Below are positions 42,814-62,538 of a DNA stretch of 64,000 nucleotides, piece by piece. The stretch comes from Armadillidium nasatum (Eukaryota; Arthropoda; Malacostraca; Isopoda; Armadillidiidae): the NCBI GenBank assembly GCA_009176605.1, contig SEYY01000113.1, positions 15,001 to 79,000 on the forward strand, written 5' to 3'. Both the position numbers and the translations under genes were made by a program. The stretch's first letter is position 1. Every line of letters begins with the position of its first letter. A model generated the notes under the pieces. The model saw only the letters and a list, made by a program, of their open reading frames with translations. It searched no databases and was not told the origin of the DNA.

Positions 42814-43300
42814 TTATTGTGGTATTGGGGGGATGTGAATTAGGATTTGTTTGTAAAAGGTACCGGTGGATGATGGAGGTTGTTTTAGTCTGTGTATGGT
42901 AGGTTGGAGGAGAGTATTGTGACATGGGTGTGTGGGTAGACGGGTTTTTGCGTAAAATTGAGTGCCTATCATTTCGAGGTGGTTCTTTATAGGTAGTACT
43001 TTGGTTTCATTATGTAGGTGTTGTTGAGGGGTTGTGGGTGTGCAGCCGGTGATTGTGCGGAGGGCTCTATTTTGCGTTATTTGGAGTGTCATTAAGTTTT
43101 GATAGGAGAGCATTGGGTGCCAGACAGGGGAGGCATAGTTGATGGTGGGGCGTATAAATTGTTTGTAGATGGCAATTGAGGTTTGTATGTTGTTGTGTAT
43201 GTCTGTGTTGGCCACTGTTTTGAGGATGTTGAGTTTTCTGTTTGCGGCTGAGGTGGTATTTTGAATGTGTTTGGTGAAAGTGAGGTGTGTATCAAATGTT
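42814..43300 (-). pseudogene. LINE-C C-terminal domain
   Basis: Reads AANRKLNILKTVANTDIHNN, YKQFIRPTINYASPVWHPML and ALRTITGCTPTTPQQHL, the usual post-RT domain of jockey/CR1-like LINEs, and stops near 42,814. Confidence 0.85.
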
Positions 43301-43329
43301 AGGTGTGAGTTGTTTGGGGTTGAGGGAGG

Positions 43330-43880
43330 TCTGCTGTGTATAGGTTAAATAGTGTGGGGGATAGTATGGCTCCCTGGGGTACTCCGTTTCTTATGTTTAT
43401 GGTCCGAGATTTTTGGCCGTTTTGTTGTATTTGGGCGGTTCTTCCTGATAGGAAGTTGGCTAACCATTTCTTGATGTTTGTTGCTATGTTGGATTGGAGG
43501 ATTTTATGGATTAGATTGTGTCTCGGGACAGTATTGAAGGCTTTGTTTATATCAATTGCTATTAATATTGTTTTGTGATATGGATTATGGTTTAGTCCGT
43601 TTATTATTGGTTGAATGATGTTGGTGAGTGCTGTGGTGGTGGAGTGGTTGGGTTTGAAACCGTGTTGGAAGCTTTGTTGTGGGATGAATTGGAGGATAGA
43701 ATTTAGGATTAATTTTTCAAGTAGTTTTGAGATGGTGGATAAGAGGGAGATTGGGCGGTATGAGGAAGGGTTTGAAGGGTCTTTGCCAGGTTTTAGTTTA
43801 GGAATAATTAATGCTTTTTTCCAATTGGGGAGGGATATAGTTGAGTTGGATGGATTTGTTGAAGATGGTGGTTAGGTAAG
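43330..43880 (-). pseudogene. LINE-C reverse transcriptase, motif C missing
   Basis: Open minus-strand frame from WKKALIIPKLKPGKDPSNPS through YRPISLLSTISKLLEKLILN, QHGFKPNHSTTTALTNI, motif A IDINKAFNTV and motif B NGVPQGAILSPTLFNLYTAD. After TTHT the next sequence is FDTHLTFTKH, which in related RTs lies well beyond the YADD box. The catalytic YADD segment is therefore deleted (inferred a few hundred bases). Confidence 0.85.
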
Positions 43881-44379
43881 TAGTTGTGTTGTTGGATATG
43901 TGTTTTAGGTGAATATTTGATATGTTGTCTGTTCCTGTTGCTGGAGAGTTTTTGATAGTTTTAATGGTGTTTTGTGTGTTTGTGGGTGTGATGACTCTTA
44001 AGTGATTTTGGTTGTTGCGTAGTTTTTTCAGTTTTTTTATTATCTTCCTGTTTTGGGGGTGGGTGGGTAAGTTGCTTTGTTTAGCGAAATGTGTGGCCAG
44101 TAGGTTGATGTGTTGTTTGGGAGTCAATGGGGTTTGTGTTGTGGGATTGGTTGGAGTTTCGTGAGTGGGAAGTGGGTTGTTTTTTGCATTGTGAATGGTG
44201 TGGATTGTTTTCCAGACTCTTTTGCTGTTTGTGTTGTCCAAGTTTTTAACGAGGAAGTTTTGGTAGTTGTTGGTTGTGAGTTTTTATTAGGGTCAATATT
44301 TGATTGTTTAGGTTTTCTATTTGTGTTTTGGTGTGTTGTGTGGGGTTGATTTGGAGTTTTAGTGCGTTTCTTTGTTTTA

Positions 44380-44925
44380 TGAGAGAAGTGATTTTGGGGG
44401 TGAGGTTTGGTTCGTATTTTTTAATGTGACCTTTTGGGATGAAGATGTTGGCCGCTTTCTGGATTGTGTGGGTGAGATGTTTGATTGCTGATTTGAGGGA
44501 GGATATGTTTGTAATTTCGTTTGTTGTGAGGTTTTCGTCTATGTAGTTGGTGAAACCGGTCCAGTTTGCTTTTTTGTAGTTGGTAAATGTAGTTTTTGAT
44601 TTGTGTGCGGGTTTATTTTTGATGTGGTATTTTATAATTATTGGTAGGTGGTCGGAGTTTAGATCGGTTTCTGTGGTTCATTGTAGGAGAGGGTGAATGT
44701 TTGGGGAGAAGAAGGGGATGTGGGGGATTGATTGATTTGCGGGGGGATTCTGGTATGGAGGTTTTTGTTTAGGATGTTGAGATGTTCCAAGTGTTCGATA
44801 ATGTGGGTTCCTCTTTGGTCGGTGGCTTGGTTTTTGTACCAGGTCGGGTGGTGGGCATTGAAGTCTCCGCATATCAGGAGATTTGGGAGGTTTGTTATTG
44901 TGGTAAGGTTAGGTGAGTAGTTCAA
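44380..44925 (-). pseudogene. LINE-C endonuclease core and linker
   Basis: LICGDFNAHHPTW is the GDFN box of APE-type endonucleases. Further on, in another frame, TDLNSDHLPIIIKYH gives the SDHxPI box with its catalytic His, and a Lys/Thr-rich linker follows. Both active-site boxes are intact, but the frame changes near 44,665. Confidence 0.8.
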
Positions 44926-45089
44926 TGGACAGTGTCTGGATGTGTGGTGAGATATGTATAGGTTTACTATGTTGTGCGTAGTATTGTTTATTTCTATTGA
45001 GAAGGTTTGAATTTTAGATGTGTTGTCAGTTTGTGTGTTAGCATGTTGAGAGGATGTGTTGGAGTAATTTATAGAGTTGTGAATGAGGG

Positions 45090-45500
45090 TTAATAGTTTG
45101 TGATGGTTGGGTGTGTGATGAGAGTAGATGGAGTCATATTTGTAGAAAGTTGGGGGGGGGGTTGGTTTATTGGAAGGTGGGCTTCTTGTATAAGCGCTAT
45201 GTGGATGTTGTGTTTGTGTAGGAATGATTCAAGTTCTTTGTGTTTGTTGTGGAGGCCATTTATATTGATTTGTAGGATATTTATTGTAGATGTGTGGGAA
45301 TTTAGATTTATGGGGTTTAAAGTGGTTGGGGGGGTGCAAATTTGACATTTCCAGTTGTGGTTTGTAGGTGGGAGTCTTTCAAATGGGGAACATTGTCTGT
45401 GGATCCACTTGAGACAGTTATTGCATTTTATTGAGTCCCTCCTGACTATTTTGCTACAGATTGGTGACTTCCAGTCAACGGGGAGCTTGTGCAAATTCAT
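45090..45500 (-). pseudogene. LINE-C N-terminus: PHD-like zinc motif and endonuclease start
   Basis: Reads SIKCNNCLKWIHRQCSPFER then NWKCQICTPP: the CxxC-WxHxxC-CxxC spacing of a PHD-type zinc finger, with the first Cys pair degraded (SPICSKIV). It is followed in the same frame by INILQININGLHNKHKELES and HIALIQEAHL, the first endonuclease boxes. Fusion of a PHD-like finger to an endonuclease argues for a LINE ORF, not a host gene. Confidence 0.7.
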
Positions 45501-45510
45501 TCAAAGTCTG

Positions 45511-45931
45511 TCTCTGGAGCCACTTTATTTATGCAACTCCAATTCAGGCTCCGGGGTCAATGTTTTTGAAGCAGAGACTCCGAACCTGGCTATAGGTGTT
45601 AACAATCTTCTTCATCAGCCCAAATGCAGTTTCATTGTAGTGGGTTACAGAATCTTTTGCTTTTTAGTACTTGCTCTTTGGTTTACTATAAGTGTTTAAA
45701 ATATAAAGTATAAGTCCTGAATTTCTTACAACTTTGTTGTTTTCATATCACAGTACAGCTGCAGAAAACTCCCCCTCCCCCATCTATTTTTATTTTAATT
45801 ATTCCATAGGATGATAAATCTTTTCTAGTGAATAATTCAGAGGACTTAAAAAAAGTTTTTCAATACTCACTTGAGTATTATTAAGTTCTCTCTACTGCTT
45901 GATATTAAGTGATGAAGCTTGTTGATGCCCA
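45511..45931. other. Intron 6 sequence upstream of exon 7
   Basis: May include the LINE-C 5' leader (GCTCCGGGGTCAATG region). No frame recognised. Confidence 0.4.
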
Positions 45932-45948
45932 TATTATTATTATTATTA

Positions 45949-46000
<52 letters not shown>

Positions 46001-46001
46001 T
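45932..46001. repeat. (TTA)n array at exon 7 acceptor
   Basis: Ends TTATTTAG; the array doubles as the T-rich tract of the acceptor. Confidence 0.95.
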
Positions 46002-46003
46002 AG

Positions 46004-46243
46004 GATTTAAATCGCGTTAGAAAGAAGCCATACATAGCAGATCCTCCAGATTTAGATGGGTGGACTGATAGTGATGCTGCTGAAGAGTCTTGGAAGCTTC
46101 ACAAAATGAGGAACGACTCAATAATAGATGATCTGTTTAAAGGACAGTTTAAGTCTACATTACAATGCCATGAATGTGAAAAAGTATCTGTAAAATTTGA
46201 TGAGTTCTGTTGTTTGTCTGTTCCAATTCCTAAGGATTTAAAG
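46004..46243 (+). CDS. USP19: USP19-like deubiquitinase, exon 7: USP domain, first zinc CxxC
   Basis: Encodes [60 protein letters not shown] and [13 protein letters not shown]. The [10 protein letters not shown] block gives the first CxxC of the zinc ribbon in the USP fingers; the second CxxC is not in the window. The order DLNR...HKMRNDS...LF.GQ.KS is the USP19 order. Phases are 0 in and 0 out, consistent with exons 6 and 8. The acceptor AG follows a (TTA)n array that itself acts as the T-rich tract. The donor is AAG followed by GTAGGT. Confidence 0.94.
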
Positions 46244-52679
<6,436 letters not shown>

Positions 52680-53133
52680 CTATTACCTTGCAGCAGGATC
52701 TGTTTCCTGAAGGCTTATGTTAAGCACTTCTATTTGAAGAGATCAATGATTTTATGAACTGTCAATGACAAAAAGAATGTTTTAAAAATTTTTAATTACT
52801 TTTAAATTAAATTATTTTAGCATTTTTATAGCACAATAATGATCGCATCTACCTGTATAATATATATAACACTTTTCATATTACTGTATTTTATAATTAC
52901 CACTAGTAGTGTTTGTCATCACTTAATGTATTTGTTGGTTTTCTTCCCCAGAATCTCTTCTTTCAAAGTTTATTCTCACCCATTTATAATTTGGGTTTAT
53001 CATTATCAAAATTGTTTATAAAAGAAAATCCTAGAGGATCCTTTATACTTTTTGTAAATAAATTATTTAAGTTTTTTCTTGTAATTTTGAATCTACTCAA
53101 AGTCTGGAAACTAAGAAACTATAATATTCCTAA

Positions 53134-54909
53134 TAGGGACCGACCGGGGCCGGGGTTCTGGTCGGGGTTTCCTAAAATTTGTAAAGAGGTCAAAAGCACT
53201 GAAATTTTAGGTTAAGAAAATTAGATATAAATTTAATTGAGGTTTATTTAATTGTAAGGAAGTAGAAGAATAGCCAACATTCACTTAAATTAATGATTAT
53301 ATGCATTTTCTTTTAAAAAATTTCAAAAAATTACAGTTTTGTATAGTAAAAGTTTAAAAAAAAGTACAAAAATTAAAAAAAATAAAAAATTTCTAATTCA
53401 TAATAGTGATTCAACAGGTTTACCTAGGTAAGACCCTAAGGTAAAGTTTGAAAAATGTAAAATATAAAATTATCAATATAACCTGTATTTATACATATCA
53501 TTGTTATTTTATTGCTATGTATCAAACTTGTATCATTTAGCTACATTATTTCAAAATTATTATTTTGTTTATACTTTCAGTCAATATGGCTAAAAGATCA
53601 GCTTCTGCAGTATTGGAGTACTTTACAATGTTTCAGGATAGGCTCGAAATAGCTAAATGTAACATCTGCAGTCAGAAAATTAGAATAGAACTTCAGGGTG
53701 CCACAAGTAAAAAAATTTCAACCAAATCTATATTTAGTATCTAAAATCAAAACACAAAGATGAACATTCACTAGCGGAAAAGGAGTGGTCAAAAGAACCA
53801 GAAAAAAAATCTTAATTTTCTTATATTTTGTTTGAAATTTTTTTTTTTAATTATTTGACTGATTGAGCTGAAATTTTCAAGGTTTATGCATTTTTTTCCC
53901 GAAGTTCTGAATTGATTTCGAGCATTTTTTTTGAGTCTATTAATAGCGGTTTGAAAGTTATTTGGACCCAAAGTTGAGATAAATTGAAAAACTAGGTCAA
54001 ACCACTGGTCCACATGAGCTGAAAATTTAACTGAATAATCTTAGCCCCAATTTCTTGCATTGGTGGGAATAGATTTTTGATATCACGTCTAGAAAAAAAG
54101 TTATAAGCACTTGAAAAACAATTTGGAAAAATCGTACCCTTCTGGAGGAAAAAATTATTTTAAAAAAAACGCTATCTACTAATTTTTTATTTTTGGATAT
54201 TGTGTAGAGGAGAGGGACAGGGCAACAACATTTATTTAGTGCATTATTAAATTATTTGTTTGAATCGAGATATAGCCTCTCAAACTTTGGAAATTTTTGA
54301 AATTTGGTCAAAAATGGACCTTTTTGAAGGCTATATCTCGAAACCAACGAATTGCATCGAATAAAATATATAGAGGAATTTGTAGCCCCACCCCTCCTTT
54401 ATACATCCACAAAAATAAGAAATGTTATAGTTGTATTTTTTTTTTTTTTTAAATTTTTGTTTGCAAAGATGGATTTTTTAAAAAATATTTATTTCGATAG
54501 TTGGTCAGTTTTTGGCTTATAAAATTTTTTCTATAACTCTGCGAACATAAGGCTATTAGAAGCTTTTGTAGCCCATAAAATTTTGAATAAATAGTCCAAC
54601 TTTCAACTTATTTTAAAAAGTGGTTTGGCCCCGCCATTCTTTTGAAAAATGGTCAATTTAAAAAAAACAAAAAAAAAAACACTTTTTTAACCGTAATAGA
54701 CTCGGAAAAACGCTAGAAATGGACTTTTCTTATGGGTAAAAAAATCTATATACTGAAAATTTCATCAAAATCGACTGAAAATTAAAAAAAATTTTTTTTG
54801 AAACTTGACTGTCCCTTTTGCCATTTTAACCCCGGCCGGCAAACCCCGGTTTTCCCTGATTTTTTTTGCCGGGGTCAGGGTCAGTAAAAATGGCCTGGGT
54901 CTGTTCATA
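53134..54909 (+). mobile_element. hAT-type element with BED finger and 8-bp TSD
   Basis: Ends TAGGGACCGACCGGGGCC and, on the other strand, TATGAACAGACCCAGGCC (13 of 18 match). The octamer ATTCCTAA flanks it at 53,126-53,133 and 54,910-54,917. A BED zinc finger remnant lies at 53,586-53,800; no DDE/RW transposase core remains. GGGGCCGGGG and CCCCGGCCGG motifs lie near both ends. A partial inverted copy (55,640-56,575) and a 3'-half copy (32,200-32,870) show that it is a family. Confidence 0.75.
53586..53800 (+). pseudogene. BED-type zinc finger of hAT transposase remnant
   Basis: MAKRSASAVLEYFTMFQDRL, EIAKCNICSQKI gives the aromatic start and the CxxC of a BED finger. After a frameshift and stop, KSKHKDEH supplies the HxxxH. 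BED fingers form the N-terminal DNA-binding part of many hAT transposases. No catalytic region follows. Confidence 0.7.
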
Positions 54910-55047
54910 ATTCCTAACCTAATGAATTGCATTAATAATATATATACACTTGACTAGTGGAGGCATTTAGGTCTACTACACGTCAATTCTCCTCTTTAAA
55001 CCGCACCTGAAGAAAATTCTATATCCACATGATATGTCATCCATCAC

Positions 55048-55639
<592 letters not shown>

Positions 55640-56575
55640 CCAATGCAAGAATTGGGGCTAAGATTATTCAGTTAAATTTTCACTCATGTGGACCAGTGGT
55701 TTGACCCCTCGTATCCATTTTTTTAAAACTATGGGTCCAAATAACTTTCAAACCGTTATAGACTCAGGAAAATGCTCGAAATCAACTCAGAACTTCGGGA
55801 AAAATGCATTTACCCTGAAAATTTCAGCTCAGTCAGTCAAATAAAAAAAAAAAAAATTTTTTTCAAACAAAATATAGAAAATTAAGATTTTTCTTCTTCA
55901 TTTTTTAAAATTTTCTTTTTTTCTGTTTCTTTTGACTGCTCTTTTTCTGCTAGTGAATGTTCATTTTTGTGTTTTGATTGTAGATGCCCCCATAAAGATT
56001 TGGTTGAAAATTTTTTACTTGTATCACCTGGAGGTCATCTTCTAATTTCCTGACTGCAGATGTTACATGTAACTATTTCGAGCCTATCCTGAAACATTAA
56101 AAAGTACTTCCATACTGCTGAAGCTGATCTTTTAACCATATTGATTGAAAGTATAAGCAAAATAAAATTTTTGAAATAATGTAGCTAATTGATACAAGTT
56201 TGATATGTAGCAATAATATAACAATGATATGTATAAATATAGGTTATATTGATAATTCTATATTTTTTCAAACTTTCCCTTAGGGTCTTATAGGTAAAGC
56301 TGTTGAATCACTATTGTGAATCAAAAAATTTTTTTAAAATTTTTTGTACTTTTTATTATACAAAATCTGTAATTTTCTGAAATTTTTTCAGAGAAAATGC
56401 ACATAATCATTTATTTAATTGAATGCTAGCTATTTTACGCCTTTCTTATAATTAAATAAACCTCAATTAAATTTATATCTAATTTTTTTAAGTAAAATTT
56501 CAGTGCTTTTGACCTCTTTACAAATTTTAAGCAACCCCAGCCCCGGAAAAAAATTCCATCCCCGGTCGGTCCCTT
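55640..56575 (-). mobile_element. hAT/BED element 5' half, inverted copy 2
   Basis: Mirrors 53,134-54,080: GGGACCGACCGGGG at 56,560-56,575 read on the minus strand, the BED region, and the ACCAATGCAAGAATTGGGGC end. The 3' half is missing. Confidence 0.8.
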
Positions 56576-57333
56576 TTTCTATCAGTATAATTTTAGAAGC
56601 CCACACAGTCAAAAATCATTACAATATGTTTCTACAGATATGATTCCATACACAATTTGTTCCACCAGACTATTTTAATTAGCAATAGCATTCTTTATTA
56701 TTACAGCACAAATGAAACGAAAACTCTCCTTAACCCTTTTTCCGAATAAAGAAATAAAGCTCTTACACAACGTAATAAATTTGTATTTGGCTTCATTCAT
56801 TGCTTTGTTGCCCAAATAATCCATGCACCGAACAATCCATTTTTTTGCAAAAAATTTTGCCAGTATTTTCCATATAAACCATATACGGAGTTCTGGGAAA
56901 GAATAAACAGTATTTATGGGTCTATATCTAAGTATATTAAAGGTATTAATAGCTGATGTCACAGGAAATACCCAAGTATGTTTTAGGAAGAATGTCTGAA
57001 TAACATCAAAATATTTACTTAAATCGAAAAACTCTTTCTTAAGAATAAATATCCCCTTATTATACTTTGAAAATCTTTGTTTAGAGCATTACATAAGTTT
57101 CTATATTATACTTTTATCATATTAGAGAGTAGACTAGTTGTGCATTGTTTAGATTAGGGACATTTGCTTTTCAAACTTCTTTGTTGTTTTTCATTAAAGA
57201 GGCCATATTTTCTTTTTCATAAGAAGACAAAAATATTTTGTACATGAAAGTATGATAGCAATTTATATTTATTCCAAAGTTTCATTAAACTTTGGAATAA
57301 ATATTAATTTTTAAAAATTTTTAAAATTTTCAG
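56576..57333. other. AT-rich intron sequence before exon 8
   Basis: No frame with recognisable motifs. It contains TTTGGAATAAATATTTATTCCAAA-type small palindromes near 57,270-57,305. Confidence 0.45.
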
Positions 57334-57474
57334 ACAATTCCAGTGGTGTTCTTTTGGAGAGATAAGGCAAAACGACCAAAGAAGTTCTTTATTCGTGTGA
57401 CGGCAGATGCGATTGTTGATGAATTGAAGCAACAGCTTTCCCTACACACAAATGTTCCACCTGTTGCCATTCAA
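57334..57474 (+). CDS. USP19: USP19-like deubiquitinase, exon 8: ubiquitin-like insert of USP domain
   Basis: Encodes [40 protein letters not shown] and VPPVAIQ, matching the ubiquitin-like insertion that follows the first zinc CxxC in USP19. The acceptor is AAAATTTTCAG and the donor is CAA followed by GTAAGAAA; both phases are 0. A (TA)n array begins about 20 bases into the next intron. No further USP19 exon is recognisable in 57,475-64,000, so the MYND finger, His box and C-terminal membrane anchor must lie downstream. Confidence 0.9.
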
Positions 57475-57492
57475 GTAAGAAATGTCATATTA

Positions 57493-59125
<1,633 letters not shown>

Positions 59126-59216
<91 letters not shown>
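59126..59216. repeat. (TA)n array before LINE-A
   Basis: Right of the MITE and immediately left of the LINE-A 5' end. Confidence 0.97.
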
Positions 59217-59219
<3 letters not shown>

Positions 59220-59299
59220 GGGGGGAACGTAGCGCCGTTCAAAGCGATGCAAGTGCCTCCCATTGGGCATAACCCGGGGAATGACAATATGGTCAAGAC

Positions 59300-59472
59300 T
59301 AGGGATGGAGCGATACCAAAATTTTTACCGATACCGATACCTAAAAATATGCCGATACTACTACCGATACCGATGCTTTACTCTTATCCAAAAATTTTGC
59401 CGATACCGATACAGTATCGGAAAATATGCCAATACTTGCCGATACCGATACCGATACTTCACTCCATCCCTA
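59300..59472 (-). mobile_element. TATCGG hAT-like MITE with 8-bp TSD in LINE-A leader
   Basis: Inverted ends TAGGGATGGAGCGATACC and TAGGGATGGAGTGAAGTATC. The octamer GTCAAGAC is duplicated at 59,292-59,299 and 59,473-59,480. LINE-A copy 2 at about 5,079 has the same flanks with one GTCAAGAC and no insert. 173 bases, in opposite orientation to the MITE at 58,908. Confidence 0.93.
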
Positions 59473-59879
59473 GTCAAGACCATTCCGTTTCACTCCGTTG
59501 CTCTTTGGTTCGTTCCTTTTCGCGTTTCACCTTCTCAGAGGGTCTCTATTGTACCCTCGCCTCATATTGGAGTGTCTATGCTCCCTCTTCTCCTTCCTCC
59601 GACTCCCTTCTCATGTTCCAACAATGTACAAGCGCTTATTTGCACAACTTTCTAAAAAAAAAAAAAAAAAAAATTTTGAAACTTAAAGCAGCCTCAGAGA
59701 TGCTTCGAGGGGCGGCATCCAAAGAATGCCCTTTATTCACTCTTCACCTCATCATCACTTGAGAGTTGGCGGCCTCCGATGATGTAGATGGTGCCGCCAG
59801 GACCCAGCGTTCGGCTTGCCCAGGCGCACGGTGTTCTTTTTTCATTAATTTCTGTAACATTTGCGATCTTTTTTCTAAT

Positions 59880-60500
59880 TCCCCTTTCTCTTCAAAGCCT
59901 CATCTCTTTTTCTTAACCGAAACTTAAATGTATGAGTATTCTGACAGCAAACCTTATTCTGTTACCCCCTACAGTCTCTATCCTCAATTTACAGCAATAG
60001 GCGGATATTGCGCATATGTTCGCAACAATGTTATTTGCTCTCGTGTCTCTAATATGGAGTCTACTAAATTCTCAACTTTGTGGCTTAAGCTCTCTTGCAA
60101 TTCTACTATTAAATTTATTTGTTCTGTCTATTTATCTCCTAATTCTACTGACTATTAAAAATTCTTTGACTATTTAAACTCCAAAATAGAGCACATTCTT
60201 TCTTCTTCTCCTTTCTCCGAAATTATCATTTTAGGTGATTTCAACGTTCAACACCAGCCAATGGCTTTCATCTAGTTCTCATGATCCAGCCGGTGAACTC
60301 GTCTTCGACTTTTCTGTCCATAATAACCTTGAGCAGTTGGTGCACCTCCCTACCCGTATCCCTGACCGTATTTTTGATGAACCCAATATACTTAATCTTT
60401 TCTTAACCTCATATATTGTTAAACTTTTTCCTCCTCTGGGTTCATCCGATCACCTTATATCCGTATCTTGTTCTTTCTCTTTAAGTCTTCCTCAATAACG
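59880..60500 (+). pseudogene. LINE-A APE-type endonuclease
   Basis: YSLYPQFTAIGGYCAYVRNN, KFSTLWLKLSCNSTIKFICS and VYLSPNSTDY, then after frameshifts IILGDFNV and [12 protein letters not shown]: the GDFN and SDHxxI boxes of the APE fold, both recognisable. At least two frame changes and an in-frame stop near 60,156. Confidence 0.8.
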
Positions 60501-61099
60501 GCACTCGCCTTCGGTGAGGAGACGTTTCTGGCACTTCGGTGTTGCTAATTTTTCTGACTTTTTGTTGTACTTCACTAATTTCCCATATAATGATTACTGC
60601 TTTCGTGGGAGGGGTCCCTCTGAATGTGCAGAGCGCAACCGAGGTGATTCTCTCTGGCATGGAGGCGCACATTCCATATTCTTTCCCTTCTACTAGACCT
60701 AACAAACCTTGGTTTAAATCTACTTGTTCTCGCGATATCCGCCGCACGAATGCCTCCGTCAGATATTACCGTCGTGTTCAAACTCCTGAAACTCATTCAA
60801 CTTATATTTTATCAAGGAATCGTGCAAAATCTATTCTTCGAGATTCCAAAAACTCTTTTTCTCTGCCGCAAATGCAATAATTTTTCTGATCCCTTTCCTC
60901 TCGCCCTTCTGGCATTTTGCAAAAAATGTCAACTCTAACTTTTCTCCTCTTTCTCTCCTCTAGTTTCTTTTGATGGTTCAACTGCCATTTTACCTTCTAC
61001 TAAAGCAGAACTCATCGCTCAAACTATTTGCCTCTAACTCTACCTTTGACGATTCCGGAGCTGTTCCTCCTCCTTCAACCCTCTCCAACTCAGTTATGC

Positions 61100-61900
61100 C
61101 TAACATTGTAATTTCTTCTAAAGATGTCATTTCTGCTCTCACTCTGAACTCAACACTAAGAAGGCGTATGGTCCTGACGGTATTCCTCCTGCGGTTCTCA
61201 AAATTTGTGCTTACTCAGCCTTGGTAAACTTTTTCGTCTTTGTCTCTTCACTTCGACCTTCCCTTCTTGCTGGAAACGTGCGCTCATTCAGACTGTGCCG
61301 AAGAAGGGGACCCCTCTCAACCTTCTAACTAACGTCCTATTTCTTTAACATACGTTCTTTCTAAAGTTTTCGAATCTATCCTTAACAGGAAGATTTTGAA
61401 GCACCTTTATTCTTGTAATCTTGTTTCTGATGGCCAGTATAGCTTTCGTAAAGAACGTTCTACTAGTGATCTTCTTTCCCTACTATCTAACTCTTGGTCC
61501 TCCGCTCTTCGGGGTTTCAGTGAGTCTTTTGCTGTGGCGCTAGACATATCGAAAGCCTTCGAAAGAGTCTGGAACAAAGCTTTGATTTCCAAACTTCCCT
61601 CTTTCGGAATCTATCCTTCTCTCTAATTTTTTTCCGGTCGTTCTGTAGCAGCTGTTGTAGACGGTCACAGTTCTTCCTATAAATCTACAATTATTGGTGT
61701 TCCTTAAGGATTTGTCCTATCCAAGTCTTTTCTAATTTTCATCAGTGACCTTCTCTATATTATTTCATCTCCTATACACTCCTATGCCGATGACTTTACC
61801 CTTCGTTACTCCTTTCAATTTGAAAGATGCCCATCGTCAGTTAATAGATTCAAGAAGAATGGATTGGAGTAGCTGACCTCAGATCTTTCTTGTATTTCAA
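61100..61900 (+). pseudogene. LINE-A reverse transcriptase
   Basis: Fragments in shifting frames: KKAYGPDGIPPAVLK-like fingers, RSTSDLLSLLSNSWSSALRG, motif A VALDISKAFERVWNKAL, a weak motif B (IGVP then a stop, where GVPQGS is usual) and an intact motif C YADD at about 61,781-61,795. Confidence 0.8.
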
Positions 61901-61917
61901 ATTGGGGCAGAGAAAAC

Positions 61918-62538
61918 ATGGTTGTTTTCAGTGCCTTAAATGACATAATCTTCCACACAACTTTGACATCTTCTTCGAAAACACTCAACTCAAACCTTCA
62001 TATGTCCTCAATATTCTCGGTGTTTCTTTTTCCCGTGATCTTTCTTGGAAAGATCACATTACTTCTCTCTCTCTCTAAACAAGCTTCTAAGAGGTTGGGT
62101 GTTCTGAGGCGCCTTCGTAGTGTTTTTACGCCACCCCAGTTGCTTGCTCTGTATAGGGGTGTTGTTGGCCCCTGTATGGAGTACGCCGCGCATATCTGGG
62201 GTAGTTCCACACATACAGCTCTTCTTGAAAAGGTGGAGTCTAGGGCTTTTCGTCTTATCAACTCTCCCGCTCTTACTAACTCTCTCCAATCTCTTTCTTC
62301 CCGTCGAATTGTTGCGTCACTCTCTCTAAACTATCGCTATTACAACGGACATTGCTTTTCTGAACTTTCACGTCGCATACCTCCTCCATTGAGAAGGGCT
62401 CGTGCGACACGACTTTCTACACAGTCTCATCCTTTCTCTGTCCAACTTTCTAACCTCAGACTTAACCGCTATGCTCACTCTTACATGTACTCTACTGGTA
62501 AAGTCTGGAACACACTCCCTTTATCTGTTTTCCCTTGA
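61918..62538 (+). pseudogene. LINE-A C-terminal domain
   Basis: Open for about 206 codons: SKQASKRLGVLRRLRSVFTP, YRGVVGPCMEYAAHIWGSST, VESRAFRLINSPALTNSLQS and YSTGKVWNTLPLSVFP. Conserved in four other LINE-A fragments in this window. Its exact role in these elements is unknown. Confidence 0.85.

Larger units (their letters stand above)
42801..45510 (-). mobile_element. LINE-C non-LTR retrotransposon, nearly complete but RT motif C deleted
   Basis: Minus-strand order: PHD-like zinc motif (45,500-45,360), APE endonuclease start (ILQININGLHNKHKELESFL), endonuclease core (LLICGDFNAHHPTWYKNQAT; TDLNSDHLPI), linker, RT fingers, motif A (IDINKAFNTVPRHNLIHKIL), motif B (NGVPQGAILSPTLFNLY), then a jump to TFDTHLTFTKHIQ and the C-terminal domain (YKQFIRPTINYASPVWHPML, ALRTITGCTPTTPQQHL). 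Unlike LINE-A, B and D it occurs once in the window and has few stops, so it is comparatively young. Confidence 0.88.

Noticed and set aside
43336-45345. Several plus-strand frames rich in Trp, Val and Gly
   Set aside because: Antisense shadows of LINE-C, whose real motifs are on the minus strand.
45090-45500. PHD-like finger as a host chromatin gene
   Set aside because: It continues in frame into an APE endonuclease and belongs to LINE-C.
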